DNA from: Bin87 sp965261195
GTDB lineage: Bacteria; Chloroflexota; Dehalococcoidia; Lucifugimonadales; UBA3495
NCBI GenBank assembly: GCA_965261195.1
Contig: OZ253455.1
Span: 3,162,001 to 3,226,000 of the forward strand
Direction: 5' to 3'
Length of the DNA: 64,000 nucleotides
Of the stretch, positions 41,329 through 49,967 are shown one piece after another. A program made the position numbers and the translations under genes. The number at the start of each line of letters is the position of its first letter. Positions within the stretch are counted from its first letter, which is position 1. The notes under the pieces are model-generated. The model saw only the letters and a list, made by a program, of their open reading frames with translations. It was not told the DNA's origin and ran no database searches.

Positions 41329-43371
41329 CTAATCGCCGTCCAGCCGGACGTTGGTGTTGGCCGGCGGTTCCGGTACGACTGCTGTGGTTTCGGCGCGCTG
41401 GTGCGACTCCCGGTTTGCATTGCGTTCCGTCATCGCTTCGATGCGTTCCTCCAGCAACTGCCAGAGTTCATCATGCTCGTCAAGGTGTTCAACGGCGGCG
41501 GCCAACAGCAGGTCAGCCCGGCGCTCGGTGGGAGAGCCAAATCCATCGATTGGTTCGCCGGAAAGACTAGGGGGCCTTGCCGGCGATTCCACGTCGATAA
41601 GTTCCATATCATCGCCACCGCCGTAATGATGGCGCGAGTAGACGTCAAGAGGCGAGGCGAAGGTATCGTGGAAGGCCGGTTCCAGTACACGATGCACCCG
41701 GAAGCCGATAATGGCCATTGCCAGCGCCGGGGCCAGCAGCAAGAGTATGGACAGCGGAGCGGTGGCGCTGCCCAGGGCGAACAGCCGGAAGGTGAAGGGT
41801 AGATAGAGAATCACCAGCAGGCCGAGCAATACGGTAGCGAGACCGTTCTGAACCAAAGTACGCAGCAGTTGCAGACTTGCGTTGCCACTGTCGGCTGATT
41901 CGCGGACGCCGGTGGCCAGCCGGGCCAGAGTCCGGAGAGAACGCCAGATGTTGATTGCTGGTGGAGCGCTCAATCCGACGACGATTCCGACCAGAATCAA
42001 GCCGATGGTTCCCTGCGATACCCGGAAGGTATCGCCGAACAGGGCCGGGCTGACGTACAGGGCGGCCGTGCCGGCCGCAGTGATTACGGCGATAATGGTC
42101 ATATTGATGAGGATGCGACGCCCCAAGTTGCGGAGTCGGGTGCCGATGAGGCCCCGGAAGGAAAGCGCTGACCAGAATGTTTCTACTCCCAGCTGGATGG
42201 CCAGATTGACCTGACGCATGGTTGCTGGGGAGTGCCGCTCCAACCAGCGACAGAGCGGTACCGCGGCGCGGGTAGTTAGCGGAGCCAACACTGAAGTTAT
42301 GGCCGTGGCGATGGCCAGAACCGGGCCCAGAACCGACCCGCCAACGGCATCGGAAGGGCTGACCCGTCCGATAGCCAGCGAGAATTCGCCCATTTGCGGC
42401 ATTGTCATACCGACTCGCACCGCATCGGTGGGGCGACGCCCGGCCAGGATTGAACCGATGATGTTGGTGATAATCTTCCCGCACATAAACACGCCAACCA
42501 CCACCAGGGCCGGCACGATGAAATCATCCAGGGTGCGGTAGTCGATGAGCATTCCGATGGACAGGAAAAACAGCGCGCCGAACATATCGCGCACCGGGCT
42601 GACCAGCCGGGTCACCCGGCCGGCCGCCTCGGTGTCGCCGATTACCACGCCGATGAGGAACGCCCCCGCCGCCGAGGACAGCTCCAGCAGGTTGGCGCAC
42701 AACGCCAGCAGGAAGCACAGGCCGAGGCTGGCTACCAGCAGCGTTTCGTCGGATTGCGTTCGGTACAGCAGGTGCATTAAACGGGGAACCAGCAGGGTGC
42801 CGAATACCAGCGTGGCGATGCAGAAAATTCCCAGTTTGGCTACCAGCACACCGGCATCCGCCAGGCTCGCCGAACCGGTGGTGGCCAGGCCGGTCAGGAC
42901 AGTGAGGAATATGACGGCGGCGAAGTCCTCAACCAGCAGGATGCCCACAATGGTTTGACCCCAGCCGGAGCGCAGATTGCCGCCATCCCGCAAGCCTTTC
43001 AGCAGGATGGCCGAGCTGCTGATGGCGATGGCGCCGCCCAGATACAAGCCATGGCTGTCGTTGATGCCGGGTAGTGCGCTGGCAATCCACACGCCGAAAA
43101 GCGTAAGCACACTGATTTCGACAACGCCGATAATCAATACCCGGAAGCCGACGCTCCGGATTCGACGCCAGCCCAGCTCCAGCCCGATGCCGAATAGCAG
43201 CAGCACCAACCCAAGCTCGGCGAGCAGGCCGATGGTGTCCAGATTGCTGATGAGCGGGTTGGGCAGAGTGAACGGCCCGATGAGCAGGCCGGCGAGCAAA
43301 TAACCCAATACCGGGGGTTGCCAGGCCAGACGCGCCAGGGCCAAACCGCCGGCAGCGATGGCCATGGCCAC
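41329..43371 (-). CDS. Cation:proton antiporter, CPA2/Kef type
   Basis: From ATG 43371 the protein has 680 residues; homologous-looking sequence (LLSILTAGFSEGGSSLLKDF) continues in frame upstream, so the true start may be GTG 43377 or further on. About twelve membrane helices match the Na/H exchanger fold: LAWQPPVLGYLLAGLLIGPF, SSAILLKGLRDGGNLRSGWG, VEDFAAVIFLTVL and SSAAGAFLIGVVIGDTEAAG. After residue 380 there are further membrane helices rather than a TrkA-N domain, then a charged tail. It would exchange K+ or Na+ for H+ at the inner membrane. Confidence 0.85.
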   Translation of the reverse strand: MAMAIAAGGLALARLAWQPPVLGYLLAGLLIGPFTLPNPLISNLDTIGLLAELGLVLLLFGIGLELGWRRIRSVGFRVLIIGVVEISVLTLFGVWIASALPGINDSHGLYLGGAIAISSSAILLKGLRDGGNLRSGWGQTIVGILLVEDFAAVIFLTVLTGLATTGSASLADAGVLVAKLGIFCIATLVFGTLLVPRLMHLLYRTQSDETLLVASLGLCFLLALCANLLELSSAAGAFLIGVVIGDTEAAGRVTRLVSPVRDMFGALFFLSIGMLIDYRTLDDFIVPALVVVGVFMCGKIITNIIGSILAGRRPTDAVRVGMTMPQMGEFSLAIGRVSPSDAVGGSVLGPVLAIATAITSVLAPLTTRAAVPLCRWLERHSPATMRQVNLAIQLGVETFWSALSFRGLIGTRLRNLGRRILINMTIIAVITAAGTAALYVSPALFGDTFRVSQGTIGLILVGIVVGLSAPPAINIWRSLRTLARLATGVRESADSGNASLQLLRTLVQNGLATVLLGLLVILYLPFTFRLFALGSATAPLSILLLLAPALAMAIIGFRVHRVLEPAFHDTFASPLDVYSRHHYGGGDDMELIDVESPARPPSLSGEPIDGFGSPTERRADLLLAAAVEHLDEHDELWQLLEERIEAMTERNANRESHQRAETTAVVPEPPANTNVRLDGD

Positions 43372-43672
43372 GGCGAAATCTTTCAGTAGGCTGGAGCCGC
43401 CTTCGGAAAAACCGGCGGTCAGGATTGATAGCAGCGTGTCGATAGCAGTTCCTGGACTGGGCTGGCAGCCGGCCCGGCGCGGTTCATGGGGATAATTAGC
43501 CGTGCAATCCCGCAGTGCCGGCGGCAGTCAGGCCATTGAGTCAGGCCATTGCCGGATCACGGGACGCATTGCGGTGGCCGTTTCGGTGCAAAAAAGCCGG
43601 CCGGCACCGCAGGCGAATACGATGACCGCCGACTCGTTTGGATTCGATGTGTTGTTGCGGGTGCGTAACCGA

Positions 43673-43703
43673 GGGCGGGACGGACGATGCGCCCATCCCG
43701 CCC
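43673..43703 (-). terminator. Hairpin downstream of the OsmC-like gene
   Basis: An 8-bp perfect stem, GGGCGGGA and TCCCGCCC, lies 20 bp beyond the TAG stop codon at 43723. Its position fits a gene that ends at 43723 rather than at the UGA. No U-run follows. The rest of the gap 43378-43722 holds no recognisable gene. Confidence 0.5.
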
Positions 43704-43722
43704 ACGGTCTGGGAGTCAACGT

Positions 43723-44172
43723 CTAGCTGGCGTACTTGTCCCGAGGGCCGGCAACGAATTCAGCGGTAACGGAAGTGCTCGGCGTCGCCACGGCGACGGA
43801 TCCGTACAACGGTCAACGCTTTTTCCAGAGGTCAACCAGGTGGTTGCCCTGGTCATCGTCCACACCCCAAATCTTGAAGTGGATACGCACATCGGCGTAC
43901 AGGGTCATGTCGCCGGGAACCGAATCCGGGTCTCGGAAAGCTTCGGCGGAAACTTCCATGAAGTTGACCGGAGCGTCCTCGGTTACGGCGATGCGCTCAA
44001 CCATGTTGACCGCGCAGGCGGTGATGCCCGACAGGAACAATTCGCCGGAGTACATGGAGTCTCCGCCGCCGTCGTCCGCCACCCAATGGTGGTTGCGGGC
44101 GTTGCAGATTGCCCGGCCGTGGGTTCCGGAGCTGTAGGTTTGTGATCGGTAGGCTCGTTCTAATGCCGCCAT
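43723..44172 (-). CDS. OsmC-like protein, probable selenoprotein (in-frame UGA at residue 120)
   Basis: The frame runs from ATG 44172 (MAALERAYRSQTYSSGTHGR) through GGDSMYSGELFLSGITACAV to LWKKR, then UGA (43813-43815), then PLYGSVAVATPSTSV and on to TAG at 43723. The total is 149 residues. OsmC-family proteins carry a redox-active Cys in exactly this RCPLYG position, and OsmC-like selenoproteins with U in that place are known from marine metagenomes. The conserved first active-site Cys (ITACAV) is normal. A hairpin fitting a bacterial SECIS follows the UGA. It probably reduces organic peroxides, with U as the attacking residue. Confidence 0.85.
43780..43812 (-). promoter_or_regulatory. Bacterial SECIS-like hairpin of the OsmC-like gene
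   Basis: After the UGA and CCGUUGUA the mRNA reads CGG, AUC (bulge on the 5' side), CGUCGC (upper stem), CGUG (loop), GCGACG, CCG. All 3 plus 6 base pairs are Watson-Crick. The loop begins 21 nt after the UGA and has G as its second base, as bacterial SECIS elements require. Confidence 0.75.
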
Positions 44173-44397
44173 GATTCCCCCTTTGGTGCGTGTGAGTTGC
44201 AGCGCGTTTGGGCGTCGGTCAAAGCGATGTGTAAATCCCTGCGCGTCGGTAGCCTTGGGCGTACCGGCATCCCTAGCATAAACGATGCAGAGTATTCACG
44301 CCAACCATTGTGTGGGCCGAGCTGATGATAAAATCATCAAAACATTACAGCGAACCGGTTGGTCGCGTCGAGGCTGGTTGGGAGCAGAAGCATCACC

Positions 44398-45126
44398 ATG
44401 AACAGTAGAACCGGCGACAAAAGGGACGACGCGGCCGGCGGGATGGCTGCGGACCGCATGGGTGTGGTGGTGGTGGCGGCCGGCCGCAGCGCCCGCATGG
44501 GCGACACCGACAAAACCTTTGCCCCCATATTGGAGGTGCCGCTGATTGTCCACACGCTCCGGCGGTTGGCGGCGTCTGATATGGTGGAACGCATTGTGCT
44601 GGTGGTGGCTGCGGAGTCGGTGACTCGCGCCGAGGCCACCGTCAAGGAGTTTGACGTCCGCAAGATTGCCGCCGTGTGCGCCGGCGGCGCTCGCCGGCAG
44701 GACTCGGTGCGCGCCGGTTTGACTGCGCTGGGGCCATGCCGGTGGGTGGCGGTTCACGACGGCGCTCGCCCCTGCATCAGCGGGGAGATTCTGGCCAGAG
44801 GGCTGGACGCAGTGCGGCACTGCGGCGCAGCGGTGGCGGCGGTTCCGGTTACTGATACCATTAAGGTGGTGGACGAAGGGCAATTGATCATCGACACCCC
44901 GCCGCGGGCGACGCTTTGGGCGGCGCAAACTCCGCAAGTGTTTGAGTACGATTTGCTGCTCACCGCTCACGAGGGCGCCGCCGGCGAATACACCGATGAT
45001 GCCGCCATGGTGGAGGCAATGGGTCGTCCGGTGGTCGTTTTTCAGGGCAGCTATGACAACCTGAAGGTAACTACCCCGGAAGATTTGGCCATAGCAACGC
45101 ACGTCATCGGTGGCGTTGAATCGTAA
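44398..45126 (+). CDS. ispD: 2-C-methyl-D-erythritol 4-phosphate cytidylyltransferase
   Basis: From ATG 44398 the protein has 242 residues. It shows the cytidylyltransferase loop GVVVVAAGRSARMGDTDKTF, AGGARRQDSVRAGLTAL, VAVHDGARPCISGEILARGL, TDTIKVVD, ATLWAAQTPQVFEYDLL and TDDAAMVEAMGRPVVVFQG. It catalyses the CTP-dependent step of the non-mevalonate isoprenoid pathway. A start at 44458 (MGVVVVAAGR) is also possible. ispF lies 650 bp downstream, so this is an isp cluster. Confidence 0.95.
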   Translation: MNSRTGDKRDDAAGGMAADRMGVVVVAAGRSARMGDTDKTFAPILEVPLIVHTLRRLAASDMVERIVLVVAAESVTRAEATVKEFDVRKIAAVCAGGARRQDSVRAGLTALGPCRWVAVHDGARPCISGEILARGLDAVRHCGAAVAAVPVTDTIKVVDEGQLIIDTPPRATLWAAQTPQVFEYDLLLTAHEGAAGEYTDDAAMVEAMGRPVVVFQGSYDNLKVTTPEDLAIATHVIGGVES

Positions 45127-45196
45127 AATGCCCAACACACGGCTGGACAACCCTTGCGCCGAAAACGATGCCCCGGTTACTATTAAGAGGAAAATT

Positions 45197-45280
45197 ATGG
45201 ATTGTATGCCGAATCGTGGAATGAAAAATTGCCGGCTGATGCAGCAGGGTTCCCCGGCGCTGGCTTTTTCGGGAAGGTAA
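45197..45280 (+). CDS. Possible 27-residue leader peptide
   Basis: A short frame MDCMPNRGMKNCRLMQQGSP, then ALAFSGR, has an AAGAGGAAAA ribosome binding site and ends 3 bp before the ATG of the next gene. It may be a translated leader coupling expression of the downstream membrane protein, or chance. No known family. Confidence 0.3.
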   Translation: MDCMPNRGMKNCRLMQQGSPALAFSGR

Positions 45281-45283
45281 TGA

Positions 45284-45733
45284 ATGGCTTCCGGCAGCGC
45301 GAACCGAGACCGTTATCAGCAGTATGCCAGGTTTTTGCGTACCAGCGTCGATCGCTTGAATCTGGAAGTTACCCCCGGTCGATTGCAGTACCTTCGGCGA
45401 CAGGTAACCGGCGAGCGGAATCGGTTTCTGTTCTGGGAAGTGCTCTGGCTGCTGGTTGCCGTGGTCGCGGTTATTCCGGTCGTGATGCTGTCAGCGGTCG
45501 AATTCGACCTCGACCACACCCTGCCCGAGCAATTGGCGGCGCGCGCCAACACATTCTATGTGCAGTTCATTCTTGAAAACCTGGCAGCCATGGCGGTTAC
45601 GATAGCGTCGGCGATGTTGTTCGTGGCCGCGACCAGTGTGGCCTTTGCGCCGATCATCCTGCACGGTCAAGCGTTAAACGAACTGGAAGCCGCCAACCGC
45701 AAGTTGAAGGTCATTGAGCGGTCTCAATCTTAG
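45284..45733 (+). CDS. Small membrane protein between ispD and ispF
   Basis: The 149-residue protein has a basic N-terminal region (RYQQYARFLRTSVDRLNLEV) and two long hydrophobic segments (WLLVAVVAVIPVVMLSAV and LENLAAMAVTIASAMLFVAA) with an acidic loop between them. The C-terminus is helical and charged. I do not recognise the family. It is in line with ispD and ispF and probably in the same transcript. Confidence 0.65.
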   Translation: MASGSANRDRYQQYARFLRTSVDRLNLEVTPGRLQYLRRQVTGERNRFLFWEVLWLLVAVVAVIPVVMLSAVEFDLDHTLPEQLAARANTFYVQFILENLAAMAVTIASAMLFVAATSVAFAPIILHGQALNELEAANRKLKVIERSQS

Positions 45734-45778
45734 TAGGGGCAGCCCGCTGGGTTCGCTAACGGCGGTTCGGGTTAACCG

Positions 45779-46258
45779 GTGAACCATCGGGTCGGGACCG
45801 GCGCCGACGCCCACGGGTTGGTGGATGGCCGCCCCCTGATTCTGGGCGGAGTTGCGGTGCCGCATACGCGGGGGCTTGCTGGTCACAGCGACGGAGACGC
45901 CCTGTGCCACGCTATTATCGACGCCTTGCTGGGGGCTGCCGGCCTGGGGGACATTGGCTCGCATTTCCCGTCGGATGACGCGTCGCTGGCGGGGATCAGC
46001 AGCCTGATTTTGCTGCAGCGCACCGTGGCCATCATCTCGGCGGACGGTTGGTGCATTGCCAATGTTGATGCTACAATGCTGGCGCAGCGCCCTCGGTTGT
46101 CGCCGTACATCGCTTCGATGCGACGAAGAATTTCGGATGCCCTGGCAATTGAGCAGCAGCTAGTCAGTATCAAGGCCACCACCACCGACCATCTGGGTTT
46201 TACCGGACGGGAAGAAGGCATCGCCGCCATTGCGGTTGCCCTGCTGTCCAGGCCATAA
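45779..46258 (+). CDS. ispF: 2-C-methyl-D-erythritol 2,4-cyclodiphosphate synthase
   Basis: The 159-residue protein starts at GTG 45779 (MNHRVGTGADAHGLVDGRPL). Zinc ligands are the Asp and His of ADAHGL and the His of GHSDGDALCHAIIDALLGAA. DIGSHFPSDD and VSIKATTTDHLGFTGREEGI complete the family pattern. It makes MEcPP in the non-mevalonate pathway, downstream of IspD and IspE. The next gene, cysS, starts 6 bp after its stop, a common isp-cysS arrangement in bacteria. Confidence 0.95.
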   Translation: MNHRVGTGADAHGLVDGRPLILGGVAVPHTRGLAGHSDGDALCHAIIDALLGAAGLGDIGSHFPSDDASLAGISSLILLQRTVAIISADGWCIANVDATMLAQRPRLSPYIASMRRRISDALAIEQQLVSIKATTTDHLGFTGREEGIAAIAVALLSRP

Positions 46259-46264
46259 CGCCAC

Positions 46265-47686
46265 ATGGAAAACAGCGGCACTTCCACCGAGCAATTCAGC
46301 GATAAATTCAGTATGAAACTCTACAACACACTGAGCCGTCAGGTTGAGGAGTTCGTCCCGGCGAACGGCAATCAGGTCAAGATGTACGTGTGCGGCGTAA
46401 CGCCGTACTCGTCGACGCACGTGGGCCACGCCCTGAGCTACGTGGTCTTCGACACCCTGCGGCGTTACCTGGAGCACAAGGGCTACGAGGTCCGGCACGT
46501 TCAGAACTTCACGGACATTGACGACAAAATCATTCAGCGCGCCAGCGAAACCGGCATCTCGGAAGATGCGCTGGTTGAGGAATACATCAGCGATTATTTT
46601 CAGACGATGGACGCCCTCAACATACAGCGGGCCGCCGAATACCCGCGGGCAACCCGGGAGATTCCACGGATACTGGAAACCATCGGCGGGCTGATTGATA
46701 CCGGCCATGCTTACCCGGCGGCGGGCGATGTCTATTTCAGAGTTACCAGCAAGGATGACTACGGCAAGCTGAGCCATCGCACACTGGACAGCATGATTGC
46801 CGGCGCCCGCATTCAGGTTGACGAGAACAAAGAACACCCCATGGATTTCGTGCTGTGGAAAGGGGCGAAAGAGGGTGAACCGTCGTGGGAAAGCCCCTGG
46901 GGGCCGGGTCGTCCGGGTTGGCATATCGAATGCACGGCGATGTCGCTGGAATACCTGGGCGAGCAGCTGGACATCCACGGGGGCGGGCATGACCTGGTGT
47001 TCCCGCACCACGAAAATGAGATTGCCCAAAGCGAATCCTATACCGGCGCCAAGCCATTTTCCCGTTTCTGGATGCACAACGGCCTGTTGCAGCTGGGCTC
47101 CGACAAGATGAGCAAATCGCTGGGCAACCTGGTGTCGGTGGTTGAGGCCCTGGAGCAATACCATCCCGATTCCATCCGCCTGTATTTCCTCAGCAGCCAC
47201 TACCGCAGCCCACTGGCCTACAGCGACGAAGGCGCCGCCGCCGTCGAACGCAGCCTGAACCGCGTTCACCACGCTTTGACGCCCGGCGACGGTTCCGGCG
47301 ACCAGGTTGATGCAGCGCCCTATGCCACCCGTTTCTTCGCTGCCATGGATGATGACCTCAACACACCGCAGGCGGTGGCGGCATTGTTCGATCTGGCCCG
47401 CGACATCAACCGGGGCCGCGATGCCGGCAATCGCCTTGATGAGGCGCAGGCCACCCTGAGACGCTTGGGTGGTCTGCTGGGCCTGACGTTCGCCGAGCGC
47501 GACGACAGCGCATCGCAACTGGCGGCGGCTCCGTTCATTGATATGCTGGTGTCGATCCGGTCGGAGTTGCGCAAAGCGCGCCAGTTCGAGATGGCCGACA
47601 CAATTCGGGATCAGCTGGCTGAATCAGGGGTGTTGCTGGAGGACGGCCCGCAGGGTACCGGCTGGCAATATCAAACGCGCCAATAG
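46265..47686 (+). CDS. cysS: Cysteinyl-tRNA synthetase
   Basis: The 473-residue class I synthetase has the zinc-binding Cys in MYVCGVTPY, the HIGH-type STHVGHALSYVVFDTLRRYL, RHVQNFTDIDDKIIQRA, WHIECTAMSLEYLGEQLDIH and the KMSKS loop DKMSKSLGNLVSV. It charges tRNA-Cys. Start ATG 46265 adds about 17 residues before MKLYNTLSRQ; a start at 46313 is also possible. Confidence 0.95.
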   Translation: MENSGTSTEQFSDKFSMKLYNTLSRQVEEFVPANGNQVKMYVCGVTPYSSTHVGHALSYVVFDTLRRYLEHKGYEVRHVQNFTDIDDKIIQRASETGISEDALVEEYISDYFQTMDALNIQRAAEYPRATREIPRILETIGGLIDTGHAYPAAGDVYFRVTSKDDYGKLSHRTLDSMIAGARIQVDENKEHPMDFVLWKGAKEGEPSWESPWGPGRPGWHIECTAMSLEYLGEQLDIHGGGHDLVFPHHENEIAQSESYTGAKPFSRFWMHNGLLQLGSDKMSKSLGNLVSVVEALEQYHPDSIRLYFLSSHYRSPLAYSDEGAAAVERSLNRVHHALTPGDGSGDQVDAAPYATRFFAAMDDDLNTPQAVAALFDLARDINRGRDAGNRLDEAQATLRRLGGLLGLTFAERDDSASQLAAAPFIDMLVSIRSELRKARQFEMADTIRDQLAESGVLLEDGPQGTGWQYQTRQ

Positions 47687-47695
47687 GATTAGCCG

Positions 47696-49135
47696 GTGTC
47701 CGACTTCCCGTCGCCCATGCTGGTGGACTGGCCTGCTGTAGCCAGTAGCCTGGTTTCGATAGTAGGGCCGCAAAGCGTCCTGACTGACGACGGCTCGGTT
47801 GACCGATATTCGGCGGACGCGCTGACACCCTATCGGGCGTATTACGCCGACGCAGCCTTTGAGCGTCTGGCCGACGTGGTGGTGCGGCCCGCCGATACCC
47901 GTGAAGTTTCCGAGGTGGTGGCGTTCGCCCAGCAGAATGGCATACCGGTGATTCCCTACGGCGGGGGAACCGGAGTGATGGGCGCGGCGCTGCCGGTGCG
48001 GGGCGGAATCCTGCTGGACCTGGGCCGGCTGAACCGCCTGCTGTCGGTGAGTGTGGCGTCGCTGACGGCGGAAGTCCAGGCGGGCATGGTGCTGGAAGAC
48101 CTGTACGCCGCGCTGGAACCCCACGGCCTGATGCCGGGTCATGATCCGTACAGCGTACCGATAGCAACGGTGGCGGGAACCATCTCAACCAACGGGGTGG
48201 GCTATCGTGCGGCGGCGTTCGGGCCGATGGGCGATCAGGTGGTGGCGCTGGAAGTGGTGTTGCCCGATGGCCGGGTCATCGAAACCAGGGCCGTGCCCAA
48301 GCTGTCGTCAGGGCCGAACCTGAAGCATCTGTTCATCGGCTCTGAGGGCGTGTTTGGCGTGATTACCCGGGCGGCCGTCAGAGTGTTTCGATTGCCGGAA
48401 GCCAGCGCCTACGCCACCGTGGAGTTTGAGAACTTCGATGCCGGGTTTTCCGCCGTCAACGAGATGATGGCGCTCCGGATCCAACCGACGCTGCTGGATT
48501 TGACCGAGGACGACGAAGGCATCCTGCTGCATCTGCTGTTCGAGGGATTTCGCGAAGGGGTGGACGCCGGTTTAGCGCGAACGATGGCGGTGTGCCGGGC
48601 CGCCGGCGGTACGGACATAGGCCCGGAGTCCACGCTGGATTACTGGCGACACCGGCACGATTCGGCGCTGAACTACCGGGCCAACGCGTTGGGTCGGCCG
48701 CGCAAAGTGCGCTGGGAACGGCAGTGGGGCCGGACGTTTGACTATCTCCATATGTGCCTGCCCGCCGACCGGGTGCTGGAATACCGCCAGCGGGCGGATG
48801 AGTTGCTGGACGCTCGCGGCATCGAGGTGGTGGAGTATTGCCTGTGGAGCCGGCCGGAGTTTTTCTCGATGCTGGTGGCGCCGGTTGACAGGAGCCACCG
48901 GGGTGGGCGCAACGTCGAGGATGCGGCGGTGCGCGCAAACCTCGCTGCTGCGGTCGACGAGGTGCTGGAACTGGCGCAGGATATGGGCGGCATCATGGAG
49001 TATTGCCACGGCGTGGGCGTGAAACTGAACCACCTGCTGGGTCGGGAACAGGGCGCCGGTCGCGAAGTGCTGCGAGACCTCAAACGGATGCTGGACCCGG
49101 CGGGGATATTGAATCCGGGCAAACTCGGTTTGTAA
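47696..49135 (+). CDS. FAD-binding oxidase (GlcD / alkylglycerone-phosphate-synthase-like)
   Basis: The 479-residue protein starts at GTG 47696, 9 bp after cysS. The PCMH FAD domain is seen as VIPYGGGTGVMGAALPVRGG and GILLDLGRLNRLLSVSVASL, then GTISTNGVGYRAAAFGPMGD. The C-terminal FAD-oxidase domain ends GAGREVLRDLKRMLDPAGIL with NPGKLGL. It oxidises a 2-hydroxyacid-type substrate such as glycolate or D-lactate; an ether-lipid synthase function is less likely but not excluded. Confidence 0.9.
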   Translation: MSDFPSPMLVDWPAVASSLVSIVGPQSVLTDDGSVDRYSADALTPYRAYYADAAFERLADVVVRPADTREVSEVVAFAQQNGIPVIPYGGGTGVMGAALPVRGGILLDLGRLNRLLSVSVASLTAEVQAGMVLEDLYAALEPHGLMPGHDPYSVPIATVAGTISTNGVGYRAAAFGPMGDQVVALEVVLPDGRVIETRAVPKLSSGPNLKHLFIGSEGVFGVITRAAVRVFRLPEASAYATVEFENFDAGFSAVNEMMALRIQPTLLDLTEDDEGILLHLLFEGFREGVDAGLARTMAVCRAAGGTDIGPESTLDYWRHRHDSALNYRANALGRPRKVRWERQWGRTFDYLHMCLPADRVLEYRQRADELLDARGIEVVEYCLWSRPEFFSMLVAPVDRSHRGGRNVEDAAVRANLAAAVDEVLELAQDMGGIMEYCHGVGVKLNHLLGREQGAGREVLRDLKRMLDPAGILNPGKLGL

Positions 49136-49309
49136 CCGCCGTAACCGGAAGCACACGCCTCCGCCTGAATCAGGTGCAGAGGCCGTTCACTCACCCTTGC
49201 CTCACCCACTCTGGCCGGCTGCCCGATGGTCGGTATTTTTCGGTTTTGACGCGTTACAGGCCGATGTTTCTCATCAAATAATCAAATAATAGAAAGGATA
49301 TTATATTGC

Positions 49310-49338
49310 TTGACAAGATAATATCGGCTCGGTATCAT
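49310..49338 (+). promoter_or_regulatory. Sigma-70-type promoter of the gene at 49390
   Basis: TTGACA at 49310-49315 and TATCAT at 49333-49338 are separated by 17 bp, in a low-GC stretch 52 bp before the ATG. Confidence 0.65.
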
Positions 49339-49389
49339 ATTTATAGATAAAACAATCACGGCAGTATCGCCCATAGATCAGGAGGCCAA

Positions 49390-49686
49390 ATGACCACGAT
49401 CAAAGAGATCGAAACCGAATCCCGCACCGCCGTCGTCGAACAGCCGGCAGTGGTCGCTGCAACCCCAGCCATCGAGATTGACCTTTCGGGCATCCCGGAA
49501 AGTCCCGCCGAGCTGCTCAAACAGTGGACGCCATCGAAAAACCCCCCGATCCACACCGTCATCGCCGCCGCTCTGGTGCGTTGGTGGGACGCCATTTCGG
49601 GGCCGCCAATGTCCGAGCGCGAGCGGTCTCGCCGCGCGGTCGCCGAGCACGCCGGTTTCGTCAGGCATTTCCGTCGCCAGGCGTAA
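49390..49686 (+). CDS. Small hypothetical protein
   Basis: The 98-residue protein begins MTTIKEIETESRTAVVEQPA after a GGAGG ribosome binding site 7 bp upstream. The first half is Ala/Val/Pro-rich and probably unstructured, the second half amphipathic (AALVRWWDAISGPPMSERER). It is a single-gene unit with its own promoter and terminator. No family recognised. Confidence 0.6.
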   Translation: MTTIKEIETESRTAVVEQPAVVAATPAIEIDLSGIPESPAELLKQWTPSKNPPIHTVIAAALVRWWDAISGPPMSERERSRRAVAEHAGFVRHFRRQA

Positions 49687-49742
49687 CGGGAGTTCGGTCG
49701 AAACAATCGCCGGCCTGCCCTCGGCGGCCGGCATCCTGTAGG

Positions 49743-49783
49743 AGAGTGGTCGTTGCCTTTCCAGGCGGCGGCCACTCTAATTT
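49743..49783 (+). terminator. Intrinsic terminator after the small gene
   Basis: The arms AGAGTGG and CCACTCT, extended by CG/CG and TTGCCT/AGGCGG pairs, form a long stem followed by AATTTAAT. Confidence 0.7.
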
Positions 49784-49967
49784 AATGCCGACAGGGTAGC
49801 GCCGTTGTCGGCGCTGGCCAGCGGCATTGCCCGGTTGACGGCTGGCACTCGCATCGCCGGGCAACTACAATGACCAAAACGTTGCTTGCGAATACGTGAA
49901 CCACCCGAAGCTGCCCTGCGGTATTGATTGACCGTTGCCGCCCCACGACGGAATTCTGTGAGTGTTT

